A DNA stretch of 64,000 nucleotides from a candidate division WOR-3 bacterium. Lineage in GTDB: Bacteria; Hydrothermota; Tepidihabitantia; SM23-42; JAOAFX01. The DNA lies in contig JBDRVV010000001.1 in the NCBI GenBank assembly GCA_039802005.1, positions 62,001 to 126,000 on the forward strand, given 5' to 3'. The position numbers and the translations under genes are program-made. Shown here in pieces: positions 33,885 through 42,000 of this stretch; positions within the stretch are counted from its first letter, which is position 1, and each line of letters starts with the position of its first letter. The notes beneath the pieces are model-generated. The model made no database searches. It had not been told where the DNA came from and saw only the letters and a list, made by a program, of their open reading frames with translations.

Positions 33885-35587
33885 TTAATTTTTCTCGACT
33901 TAAGTAATTTTTCTAGGGGGTAAGTATTTACAACGTCATTCTTTTCAAGCCAACCGCGGCGACAGGTTGCAACCCCAAACTTCATCCATTTTAATTCTTC
34001 TACACCATGGGCATCGGTTCCTATACTGACTTTTGCACCAAGTTCTTTGCACCTTTTTAAATTTATATCATTTAAATCAAGCCGGTCAGGATAGGCATTA
34101 CATTCTAAAAATGTTTTCGTTTCGGCTGCCTTTTTAATTATTTTTTCAATATCAACCGCATAACCTTCTCGTTTAGAAATAAGCCTTCCAGTTGGATGTC
34201 CTATTATGTCAACATACGGGTTTTCCATTGCAGAACATATCCGTTCAGTAACATTTTTTGTAAATCCCTGGTGGACTGATGCTACAACCACATCAAGCTC
34301 CTCCAAAATTTTGTCGGGATAATCAAGTTTCCCATTCGGTAGTATATCAACCTCAATGCCTTTTAGAATTTTAAAATTTTTAAATTTTTTATTCAATAAA
34401 TCTATCTCTTCCCATTGTTTGTATAATCGGTCAATCTCAAGCCCATGTGCATATTTTGCCGAGCGGGAATGGTCAGTAATTAAAATATATTCGTATCCCA
34501 TTTTCTGTGCAGCCAAAGCCAGTTCTTCAATTGTGGCTGAAGAATCAGAGTAATTAGAATGCATCTGGAGGTCACCTTTTATGTCGGAAAGTTCTACAAG
34601 TTTTGGCAATTCATTTTTTTGTGCAAGTTCTACTTCACCACGGTCCTCACGCAATTCCGGTGGTATCCATTGCAAACCAAGTTTTTTATAGACATCTTCT
34701 TCATCTTCTCCAGCAATGGCTTTTTCACCTTCAAAAAGTCCATATTCATTTAGTTTCCATTTTTTACTTACTGCTATGCCACGTAATTTCACATTGTGTG
34801 CCTTTGAACCTGTAAAATATTGCAATGCCGCACCATATGATTTTTTATCAACGATTCTTATATCAACCTGAATACCACCCTGGACAAGGATTGAACTCTT
34901 TGTCTCGCCGGCGGAGATAATCTGCTCTGCTTCTGGATATTTAGTAAACGCATCAACAATCTTTTTATGGTCTTTTCCGGTGACAAGAATATCAATATCA
35001 CCAATGGTTTCTTTCCATCTTCTTAAAGAGCCGGCTGGTGAGATCTGTAATATTGGTGCGTTTTTTTTAAGATATTCAACTACATTTGAAGCAATTGATT
35101 CAGCAACTGCAATAGAGAGACGCTCGTGACTTCTTTCATACAACTCAATACCCTTTTTTATATTTTCTACCTTCTTTTCACCCATCTGGGGAAGTTTTGC
35201 AAGACTGCCATCCGCGATAACCCTTTTTAAGTCTTCAAGATTTTTAACACCAAGATGCTTATTTGCAAGGGCAAGTGTTTTTGGTCCGAGATTCTGGATA
35301 TTGAGTAATTCAAGTAAAGATGGAGGAATCCCTTTTGTTGCCTCTATATATTTCTGGATTTTTCCGGTTTTTAAATATTCTTCTATCTTTTCGGCCATAC
35401 CCTCACCAATTCCAGGGAGGCTCTTTAGTCTTCCAGACTTCAAAAGTTCTTCAACATCTTCTGTTAATTCTTCAAGAATTCTTGCTGCCTTGCGATATGC
35501 CACAACCCTGAATACATTCTCACCTTTATATTCAAGGGCATCAGCGATTTGATTAAAGATATCGGCAATTTCCCTGTTCTTTTTCAT
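33875..35587 (-). CDS. polX: DNA polymerase X with PHP domain
   Basis: About 570 residues from ATG 35587 (or the adjacent ATG 35590). An open frame continues to 35755, but its extra residues do not resemble PolX, and a promoter lies just before these ATGs. N-terminal helix-hairpin-helix (KSLPGIGEGMAEKI), nucleotidyltransferase core with GSLRRWKETIGDIDILV, then a PHP phosphoesterase/exonuclease domain starting QMHSNYSDS and including TDHS and GTDAH. It fills gaps in base-excision repair. It ends 10 nt inside the prepilin peptidase gene (convergent overlap). Confidence 0.92.
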   Translation of the reverse strand: MKKNREIADIFNQIADALEYKGENVFRVVAYRKAARILEELTEDVEELLKSGRLKSLPGIGEGMAEKIEEYLKTGKIQKYIEATKGIPPSLLELLNIQNLGPKTLALANKHLGVKNLEDLKRVIADGSLAKLPQMGEKKVENIKKGIELYERSHERLSIAVAESIASNVVEYLKKNAPILQISPAGSLRRWKETIGDIDILVTGKDHKKIVDAFTKYPEAEQIISAGETKSSILVQGGIQVDIRIVDKKSYGAALQYFTGSKAHNVKLRGIAVSKKWKLNEYGLFEGEKAIAGEDEEDVYKKLGLQWIPPELREDRGEVELAQKNELPKLVELSDIKGDLQMHSNYSDSSATIEELALAAQKMGYEYILITDHSRSAKYAHGLEIDRLYKQWEEIDLLNKKFKNFKILKGIEVDILPNGKLDYPDKILEELDVVVASVHQGFTKNVTERICSAMENPYVDIIGHPTGRLISKREGYAVDIEKIIKKAAETKTFLECNAYPDRLDLNDINLKRCKELGAKVSIGTDAHGVEELKWMKFGVATCRRGWLEKNDVVNTYPLEKLLKSRKINQK

Positions 35588-35593
35588 CATTGA

Positions 35594-35622
35594 ATTATAA
35601 TGTAAGGGAGCTATTTTGTCAA
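35594..35622 (-). promoter_or_regulatory. Promoter of polX, predicted leaderless
   Basis: On the minus strand: TTGACA (35622-35617), 17-bp spacer, TATAAT (35599-35594). Two consecutive ATG codons (35590, 35587) follow at 3 and 6 nt; the second fits the expected transcript start. Confidence 0.7.
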
Positions 35623-35705
35623 TATTACCACATAACATTGTTTTTACCAATAAATTTGCTGAAAATGCTTTGAAACTAAGTTTTACGCATAGAATAAAAT
35701 CAATC

Positions 35706-35733
35706 TTGAAATATAAATTTTTTTTGTTATAAT
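35706..35733 (+). promoter_or_regulatory. Promoter of the Sir2 gene, predicted leaderless
   Basis: TTGAAA (35706-35711), 16-bp spacer, TATAAT (35728-35733), ATG 35740 after 6 nt. Confidence 0.7.
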
Positions 35734-35739
35734 CATTCA

Positions 35740-36462
35740 ATGATTGATAACGCAATTAGAATATTAAAGAGTTCAAAAAGTTTGTTTGTGCTCACCGGTG
35801 CAGGGATTTCTGCGGAGAGTGGGATTCCTACATTCCGGGGCAAAGATGGATTATGGAAGAATTATTCAGCAACTGATCTGGCAACACCCGAGGCATTTGA
35901 GAGAAATCCAGAACTGGTCTGGGAATGGTACAGGTGGCGGCAGGAGATTATTTCCAGGGCACAACCCAATCTTGGACATTATGCGCTCGTTGATTTAGAA
36001 AATCATTTTGAAAGATTTTTGCTCCTGACCCAGAATGTTGATAATCTCCACCAGCGTGCGGGTTCAAAAAATGTCTTAGAACTGCATGGCAATATATTCA
36101 GAACCAGATGTTTGAAATGTGGAAAAATAGACAAGATTGAAAATGCCAGGATTGAAAAGATGCCTTATTGTAAATGTGGTGGTTTATTAAGGCCGGATGT
36201 TGTCTGGTTTGGTGAGGCAATACCTCAGGATGCATGGCAAAAGTCAATTGAGTTTTTAACTTCCGCGGATACCGCAATTATCTGTGGTACATCCGGGGTG
36301 GTTTGGCCTGCTGCTGGTATCCCTGAAATTGCTGGAAACTACGGGGTCAAGACGATAGAAATAAATCTTGAACCCACACCTATAACTTCGGTTGTGGATG
36401 TAAGTATTGTTTCTCCAGCAGGTAAGATTCTGCCCGAAATAGTCAGGGTTTTAATCAATTAA
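35740..36462 (+). CDS. cobB: NAD-dependent protein deacylase (sirtuin)
   Basis: A 240-residue Sir2 protein removing acyl groups from lysines with NAD. Visible: the NAD motif GAGISAESGIPTFRG (21-34), TQNVDNLHQRAG (97-108), catalytic H116 (ELHGN), zinc ligands C124-x2-C127 and C144-x-C146, and FGEA for cofactor contact. In place of the usual GTS-x-x-V-x-P-A it has GTSGVVWPAAG, a normal variant. Leaderless start. Divergent from polX with about 150 bp between. Confidence 0.92.
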   Translation: MIDNAIRILKSSKSLFVLTGAGISAESGIPTFRGKDGLWKNYSATDLATPEAFERNPELVWEWYRWRQEIISRAQPNLGHYALVDLENHFERFLLLTQNVDNLHQRAGSKNVLELHGNIFRTRCLKCGKIDKIENARIEKMPYCKCGGLLRPDVVWFGEAIPQDAWQKSIEFLTSADTAIICGTSGVVWPAAGIPEIAGNYGVKTIEINLEPTPITSVVDVSIVSPAGKILPEIVRVLIN

Positions 36463-36682
36463 TAATCTGGGTCATTTCCTTTTTCCATACTCTGATTGAG
36501 TAATTTTTTCTGTTGGTTATGCAATTCATTGGGTTCCATAGTTAATCAAGTAAACAATGTTTATCCTTACATTTGTAGAAAAAATGCTAAAATTTGTAGA
36601 AAGGGTTTCCAACTCGATAAAATTGGCAATAGAGTGTCTCCTAACAATTGCTTATTATCTTCAAGATATCTATATAACTAAA

Positions 36683-36772
36683 TGTAGTGGCCGAGTTTAC
36701 TCGGCTTTTAAATATCTGCAGACCAAGGTCTGCCACTACTGGTCTGGATGCAGACCAAGGTCTGCCACTACA
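36683..36772. repeat. TGTAGTGG...CCACTACA element, long copy
   Basis: Same design as 16766-16824: TGTAGTGG end, GCCGAG-TTTA-CTCGGC stem, GCAGACC-AA-GGTCTGC stem and CCACTACT. The last unit (stem plus CCACTACA) then recurs after a short linker, making 90 bp in all. Confidence 0.75.
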
Positions 36773-36852
36773 AGTCCTGCTGAATTTCTTCGATTTATTG
36801 AACCTGAATAAAGCATTCTATTAAGACGGCGAAGATTCAGAGCGGCAGTATC

Positions 36853-36880
36853 TTGACATTAGAGAAAATCTAAATATAAT
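36853..36880 (+). promoter_or_regulatory. tRNA-Lys promoter
   Basis: TTGACA (36853-36858), 16-bp spacer, TATAAT (36875-36880), 20 nt before the mature tRNA. Confidence 0.8.
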
Positions 36881-36900
36881 AGAAAATAATTGCAGAATCC

Positions 36901-36973
36901 GGGTCATTAGCTCAGGTGGCAGAGCATCGGATTTTTAATCCGGTGGCCGCAGGTTCGAATCCTGCATGACCCA
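36901..36973 (+). tRNA. tRNA-Lys (anticodon TTT)
   Basis: Acceptor GGGTCAT pairs with ATGACCC; D arm GCTC/GAGC; anticodon loop TTTTTAA with anticodon TTT; T loop TTCGAAT. The CCA end is not encoded. The only tRNA-Lys in the window. Confidence 0.95.
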
Positions 36974-36981
36974 CTTCTTTT

Positions 36982-38523
36982 ATGAAGAAATTCCAAATTT
37001 CAAATTCCAAATTCCAAACCAAATCTAAAACCCAAGATTTTACGATACTCATTTGTCGTTTGTCATTTGTCATTGGGATTTTGGGCTTAGCGAATCTTGC
37101 TTACTGTTCAGATACCCTTAAACAAAAGTTGGTTGTCCATTTTTTCTATTCCCCTGATTGTGGTCATTGTATGGATATACTACTTGATGATATTCCACGA
37201 TTGCAAAACAAATATGATTTTCAATTAAAAAAATATGACCTGAACAATCTTGATAATTACAAATTGCTTGAACAATGGGAAAAGGAAAAAAATATCAAGA
37301 ATATCGGTGAGGATTTGCCCGTAGTATTTGTTGACGATTTGGCATTTTATGGACCAGAAGAGGTCAGAGAAAAACTGGAACCAGCACTAAAAAAATATGC
37401 AGGTATTAAAAAGCCAATCATAAAAAAAGATACGATAGAAATAAAACCTGATACTTTGCAGGTTAAAACTCAGGATATCAATTTATATTATTTTTATCAA
37501 CCATCCTGTCCTGAATGTAATCGTGTTGAGGCATTATTAAATGGTCTTGCAAAAAAATATCTGAATCTTATTATTTATCGTTATAATATCTTTAATGATA
37601 CCAGCAAAGTTTTCTACGAAGGGCTCAGTGATTTGCAAAAAATTCCTGAAGAAAAGCGATTGATTATTCCCGCAATATTTATTGGTGAGGATTATATAGT
37701 AAAAGACATTTCCGCAGAGAGATTGGAAAATTTGATACAGAAATATTCTGCAGGCAGTCCCAGGCTTGATACATTAAAATTTACTACTGCGGAAAAGAAT
37801 ATTATTCAGAGATTTTCTAAATTTTCAATAATTGGTATAATGATTGCCGGTCTTTTAGATGGTGTAAACCCGTGTGCATTTGCCACGATTATCTTTTTTA
37901 TAAGCTATTTATTATTCATCGGAAGGCAGAGAAAAACAATAATCTTAATGTCAATATCTTTTATTATCGCTGTTTTCTTATGTTATCTTGCTATCGGGCT
38001 TGGTGCATATACTGTCCTTAATGTAGTAACCGGAATAAAAATAGTCGGACGGATAATATTTTTATCCTTTGGCATTCTGGCGATTGTTCTCGGTGTATTG
38101 AGTTTTTATGATTACTTTGTTGCCCGTACCGGTGCCACAAATAAAATGCTTCTACAACTTCCTTTAATAATCAAACAAAAAATCCATAAAGAAATAAAAG
38201 AAAAAACCAGTATCGGGGGTATAATGATTGGGTCTTTCGTAGCCGGCATTCTCGTCTCTTTTCTTGAATTCGGCTGCACCGGGCAGGTCTATCTGCCCAC
38301 GATTACATTTGCTATCTCAAAGGGGAACTTTGGTTTGAGACCATTCTTTCTCTTAATTATTTACAACATCATGTTCGTCCTCCCCTTGATAGTAATTGCA
38401 CTTCTGGCAAATCTTTTTTCCCGTGAGAATGTTGCAAATACTTTATCAAAAAAGATTCCACTCATTAAGCTTCTCACCGCCCTGCTCTTTTTTGTATTGG
38501 GTATTTTATTACTTTTATCATGA
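36982..38523 (+). CDS. Double-thioredoxin DsbD/CcdA-like redox transporter
   Basis: A 513-residue fusion. Two thioredoxin-like domains (FYSPDCGHCMD, C60/C63; FYQPSCPECNRV, about C176/C179) precede a six-to-eight-helix CcdA/DsbD transporter domain with its two conserved Cys (DGVNPCAFATI, FLEFGCTGQVYLP). It should carry reducing power across the inner membrane. Order (soluble domains first) differs from E. coli DsbD. The first 40 residues are coded by repeat-like DNA (AATTCCAAATTTC and TTTGTCATTTGTCATT) yet end in a usable signal sequence. Next gene overlaps by 4 nt. Confidence 0.8.
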   Translation: MKKFQISNSKFQTKSKTQDFTILICRLSFVIGILGLANLAYCSDTLKQKLVVHFFYSPDCGHCMDILLDDIPRLQNKYDFQLKKYDLNNLDNYKLLEQWEKEKNIKNIGEDLPVVFVDDLAFYGPEEVREKLEPALKKYAGIKKPIIKKDTIEIKPDTLQVKTQDINLYYFYQPSCPECNRVEALLNGLAKKYLNLIIYRYNIFNDTSKVFYEGLSDLQKIPEEKRLIIPAIFIGEDYIVKDISAERLENLIQKYSAGSPRLDTLKFTTAEKNIIQRFSKFSIIGIMIAGLLDGVNPCAFATIIFFISYLLFIGRQRKTIILMSISFIIAVFLCYLAIGLGAYTVLNVVTGIKIVGRIIFLSFGILAIVLGVLSFYDYFVARTGATNKMLLQLPLIIKQKIHKEIKEKTSIGGIMIGSFVAGILVSFLEFGCTGQVYLPTITFAISKGNFGLRPFFLLIIYNIMFVLPLIVIALLANLFSRENVANTLSKKIPLIKLLTALLFFVLGILLLLS

Positions 38524-38975
38524 AATTTATACGGATTATTTTATTTGGATTACTTATAATTTTTATTTTATTTATGATCATAAAATTACTACCCGATGAA
38601 AAGAAGAACTTGATAAGGGATATAAATGCCCTAAAAAATGCAGTGGAAAAAGAAGATGCAGGCAGAGTCTTGAATTACCTTGATAAAGACTACCTTGATA
38701 AACATCAACTTGATTTTAATGGATTGAAATCAACGATAAATGAATTTCTGAATGCTGCGGACTCAATAAACATAATGATGTCCGGACTGAAAGTCTGGAT
38801 TGATTCCAGCTCCCATAATGCCATTTATGCACATTGCAGTCTTGGCTTGAGGGTGATTGCTAAATATGAAAATGAAAAGGTGCTGGTATTTGGTGGTGTG
38901 ATACAGCCTGCATCAGTCAAAGGATATTTCCGAAAGCAAAGAGAAAATTATAAAATATATTCAGCCGAGTATTGA
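38520..38975 (+). CDS. Uncharacterised membrane-anchored protein
   Basis: A 151-residue protein with one N-terminal membrane helix (IRIILFGLLIIFILFMIIKLL), then a small alpha/beta domain beginning DINALKNAVEKEDAGRVLNYLDKDYLDKHQ, resembling NTF2-like or DUF4878-type domains. Overlaps the redox transporter by 4 nt (ATGA) and ends 1 nt before the CPBP protease gene, so it forms an operon. No function can be assigned. Confidence 0.6.
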   Translation: MKFIRIILFGLLIIFILFMIIKLLPDEKKNLIRDINALKNAVEKEDAGRVLNYLDKDYLDKHQLDFNGLKSTINEFLNAADSINIMMSGLKVWIDSSSHNAIYAHCSLGLRVIAKYENEKVLVFGGVIQPASVKGYFRKQRENYKIYSAEY

Positions 38976-38976
38976 T

Positions 38977-39651
38977 ATGAAGAATTGGATAAATGAGATA
39001 ATCGCTGAGCTCAAAAAATTTGATTTAGAGGTTCTGGTGATTATCTGTTATTCAACTTTTGTATTACTATTTTCGCTCTACCTCAAGCGAACAAGAATAT
39101 TCTTCCCCAATGAATCTTTTTTTGAAAAAATGCTTGTGCTCGGAATAATGTATGGAACCTCACCGGTGATTCCAATGCTCCTATTTAAAAATAAACCAAA
39201 AGATTATGGAATACGAATCGGTGATTATAAGGTTTGGGCCAAAGATATTTTGATAATCCTTTGTATAATGATTCCTATTCTGCTGGTTGCATTCATATTC
39301 ACTAATTTCAAGACGGTATATCCGCTCTCTCACACTGCCCGACGGGGAATCAACAATCTTTTAATCTATGAGTTTGTCCATTTATGTTATATGTTTGGCT
39401 GGGAACTATTCTTCCGCGGATTTATGCTCTTTGGTCTTTCAAAAAAGATTGACCACAGATTGGCAATACTAATTCAGACCATTCCATTTGCCTTGCTCCA
39501 CTACCGTAAACCACCCCTTGAAGCATATGGCTCAATCATTGCGGGAATTTTCCTGGGAATGATTGCCATTCGCGGCAAGAGTTTTTTGCCCTGTGCAATA
39601 CTACATTTTTCAGTAGCATTAATCGCGGATATTTTGGGATTGATATTTTAA
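38977..39651 (+). CDS. CPBP family intramembrane metalloprotease
   Basis: A 224-residue membrane protein with about six helices. The CPBP/Abi motif 1 (EExxxR) appears as GWELFFRGFML, with W in place of the first E; motif 2 His is in FALLHYRKP and motif 3 in AILHFSVALIAD. The family includes CAAX-type proteases and bacteriocin-immunity proteins. Loss of the first Glu may still leave metal binding. It ends the operon; a short GTAAGAG repeat follows. Confidence 0.8.
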   Translation: MKNWINEIIAELKKFDLEVLVIICYSTFVLLFSLYLKRTRIFFPNESFFEKMLVLGIMYGTSPVIPMLLFKNKPKDYGIRIGDYKVWAKDILIILCIMIPILLVAFIFTNFKTVYPLSHTARRGINNLLIYEFVHLCYMFGWELFFRGFMLFGLSKKIDHRLAILIQTIPFALLHYRKPPLEAYGSIIAGIFLGMIAIRGKSFLPCAILHFSVALIADILGLIF

Positions 39652-39655
39652 GATA

Positions 39656-39680
39656 TGTAAGAGCCGATTCCAGCGGGGAT
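39656..39680. repeat. Diverged GTAGGAGC-type repeat
   Basis: TGTAAGAGCCGATTCCAGCGGGGAT is a diverged copy of the 13336 element, with GTAAGAG for GTAGGAG and the core stem partly lost. It lies between convergent genes. Confidence 0.45.
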
Positions 39681-39692
39681 TTGAGAATATTT

Positions 39693-40925
39693 CTATTTCA
39701 AAAATGGAGACCAGTCGGGTGCGTAGGCAACAAGCCCCTGGGTTAATTTGCGCTGCCTTGTGCCATCCCAGTTCATTGTCCAGAGTTCATACTGGCCAGT
39801 GCGGTTTGAGGTAAATACAATATGCAATCCATCCGGTGACCAGGATGGTTCTTCGTTATTGCCTTCAAAGGTTAATTGAATGGGTTGAAAATCATTCGGG
39901 TCAGTGACACAAATCTGCTGGGAATAATTTGATTGTCTTGATACATAGGCAATCAAATCACCCCTTGGTGACCACGCAGGAGAAGTATTATAGTCACCGT
40001 GGTATGTCAATCTTCTAACATTGGTGCCATAAATATCCATTATATAAATCTGTGGCATTCCAGAGCGGTCAGAGACAAAGGCGATTTCACGGCTATTTGG
40101 TGAAAATACGGGTGAGCAATCAATCGCACGATTGTTGGTAAGTCTGTATAACTGTTTACTTTCTAAATCAAGAAGATAAATTTCGGCATTCCCATCTTTG
40201 GTTAAGGTCAGGGCAATCTTTGTGCCATCCGGAGACCAGTCCGGTGCGTAATTCAATCCCGCATGGGTGGAAATGATTGTCAGTGTTTTCTGATTCAGGT
40301 CAAGAAGATTTAGATTCAATCGGTCTTTTATATAAGTTGAATAAAGAACCCTGCTACCATCAGGTGCCCAGCAGGGAAAGAGATTGAAATTGTTATTTTT
40401 TGTCAGCGGTGTAAAATTATAGCCGTCATAATCAATCATTGCCAGTTCTTTACCTGTTCCTGAGCGATATGAAAAGACAATCTTGGTTGTTGATATTCCC
40501 TTTTCCCCGGTTATTGTTTCAATAATTTTATCAGAAAGGGTGTGGGCATAATGCCTTAATTCACCGGATAGGGGTGAGGTAAATTCACCGATTTTCTGCT
40601 TGGTTTCAAAGTCAATGAGGCTGATCGTCAGATTTGGTTCCTTCCCCGATGCCTTTATTATCACCCCACTCTTTTTGGGATTGCCGGTTAGTGCATTTGT
40701 ATCAGATAGTATCTCAAAATACAAAGAATAATCAAGGTCAAATTTTATTATTGATTCAATATTTTTTATCTTGGTGATAAAATCAGGTGTGCCCTGGACA
40801 CTGAACGGTTCAATAACTACATTTGTCTTTCCGCCCGCATAGTCGGTAAGCCTAAGATATACTTCCTGGGCTGAGAGGATAAGGATTAACGAAGTTGTGA
40901 TAATGGTTGCTTTTTTGATTCCCAT
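39693..40925 (-). CDS. tolB: TolB-like periplasmic beta-propeller protein
   Basis: A 410-residue exported protein: signal peptide (KKATIITTSLILILSA), N-terminal alpha/beta domain (residues 25-150) and PD40 propeller repeats (CWAPDGSRVLYSTY, DWSPDGTKIALTL, VFSPNSREIAFVS, AWSPRGDLIAYVS, SWSPDGLHIVFTS). TolB works with Pal and TolA in outer-membrane constriction at division. It is the last gene of the tol-pal cluster but is separated from tolA by an R-M pair; its ATG comes 1 nt after the endonuclease stop, so its translation probably depends on the inserted genes. Confidence 0.92.
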   Translation of the reverse strand: MGIKKATIITTSLILILSAQEVYLRLTDYAGGKTNVVIEPFSVQGTPDFITKIKNIESIIKFDLDYSLYFEILSDTNALTGNPKKSGVIIKASGKEPNLTISLIDFETKQKIGEFTSPLSGELRHYAHTLSDKIIETITGEKGISTTKIVFSYRSGTGKELAMIDYDGYNFTPLTKNNNFNLFPCWAPDGSRVLYSTYIKDRLNLNLLDLNQKTLTIISTHAGLNYAPDWSPDGTKIALTLTKDGNAEIYLLDLESKQLYRLTNNRAIDCSPVFSPNSREIAFVSDRSGMPQIYIMDIYGTNVRRLTYHGDYNTSPAWSPRGDLIAYVSRQSNYSQQICVTDPNDFQPIQLTFEGNNEEPSWSPDGLHIVFTSNRTGQYELWTMNWDGTRQRKLTQGLVAYAPDWSPFLK

Positions 40926-40926
40926 A

Positions 40927-42000
40927 TTAAGTTAAAATGTCGTTTAAATCAATACCATTTATCTTTACATGAAAATTATTAACCGTAGATTCTTTATTAA
41001 GCAGCGTTAAATATTGTATCTTGATTGGTGGCAATTTGTCTTTAATCAACTTTTTATCCGTTGTAAGTTTAAGTATTGGAGATGGATTATATTTTTTTTC
41101 ATTAACTTTTACATCTTTTAAGTTTGTAAATAAAATCATTTTAAGTAAACCATCCTTTATGTCTTCTAAAGAAGGTAAAATACTTTGCTTACTATGTTTA
41201 CCTTCAATCAAATAAATTGAATTATCCATTATAAATACCTCATCACATGTGAAAAAATATTGCCCACCAAGAAAGTTTTTTATGTTTAATATTGCTTTTT
41301 TGCCTGTTAATTTTTCTTTAGGCTGATTGGTCACCAATTCTCTATGTTGAGCTTTGCGTGCTAAATCTCGGGATAAATTCATAAAAGAATCCTTACTTTT
41401 GACTAATTCTTGAATCCGCCTTTCTACGGTCATTGTTGAGTGCATTGAGACCTTTAAATTTTTTGATATGATTTCATAACTCTGCAAAGCCCTATTAGCG
41501 ATTTCACCGACTCTACCAATGTGCGAAAGATTCCAGTGTAAAGCATCTGATTGAAAATATCTAATCTCATTTAATTTATTTTTAATGTAATTAATATCAA
41601 ATTTTTGATTCGTTATTTTATTTTTAAACTTTAGATTTTTTTCAGCATCTACATAATAAGCGATAATTGTATATACGCCCAGTAAGCTCATCAGTGAGAT
41701 GGTATCCCATTGGAGAAAATCTCGGTCGCCATCTTTACCTTCATCTTTCATCACCGGTATAATTGTTATCTTCTTACCCTGAAAGTTTAATGAATCATAT
41801 ACTCTTGCATAGGGATAAGACCTTGTTCTTTTAGGTGAAACCCACCAGCTTACAGCAACCTGCGTATTATTATCAATTTGCAAAATAAAGGTGCCATCGT
41901 GTGAGAAGGCATTGCTCAAATCTTCAATGAAATAAGTCTTTAATGTACGACATAGAAATGGAGAATATTTTATGCCGGTAATTTTAGCGGATACAACCAT
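40927..42000 (-). CDS. Putative type II restriction endonuclease in the tol-pal operon
   Basis: A 357-residue soluble protein starting at ATG 42000, overlapping the methyltransferase end by 17 nt, with Shine-Dalgarno GAGAAGG. No named family is certain. A PD-(D/E)xK nuclease core is visible: D253-E254 (CDEVFIMDN) followed by E266-x-K268 (YLIEGKHS), the usual D-x12-E-x-K spacing. The N-terminal region (SWWVSPKRTRSYPYARVYDS) is rich in basic and aromatic residues. Pairing with a TSPPY methyltransferase makes an endonuclease role likely. One nucleotide separates it from tolB. Confidence 0.7.
   Translation of the reverse strand: MVVSAKITGIKYSPFLCRTLKTYFIEDLSNAFSHDGTFILQIDNNTQVAVSWWVSPKRTRSYPYARVYDSLNFQGKKITIIPVMKDEGKDGDRDFLQWDTISLMSLLGVYTIIAYYVDAEKNLKFKNKITNQKFDINYIKNKLNEIRYFQSDALHWNLSHIGRVGEIANRALQSYEIISKNLKVSMHSTMTVERRIQELVKSKDSFMNLSRDLARKAQHRELVTNQPKEKLTGKKAILNIKNFLGGQYFFTCDEVFIMDNSIYLIEGKHSKQSILPSLEDIKDGLLKMILFTNLKDVKVNEKKYNPSPILKLTTDKKLIKDKLPPIKIQYLTLLNKESTVNNFHVKINGIDLNDILT

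Larger units (their letters stand above)
36463..36900. other. Gene-poor 438-bp stretch
   Basis: Contains one 90-bp repeat element (36683-36772) and the tRNA-Lys promoter. An open frame at 36557-36811 runs through the repeat and has no recognisable features. I see no other gene. Confidence 0.6.

Noticed and set aside
35591-35755. N-terminal extension of PolX
   Set aside because: The extra codons cover the polX promoter and the Sir2 promoter on the other strand and do not resemble PolX.
36557-36811. 84-codon open frame between the Sir2 gene and tRNA-Lys
   Set aside because: It passes through the repeat element, has no start signal, and shows no family pattern.
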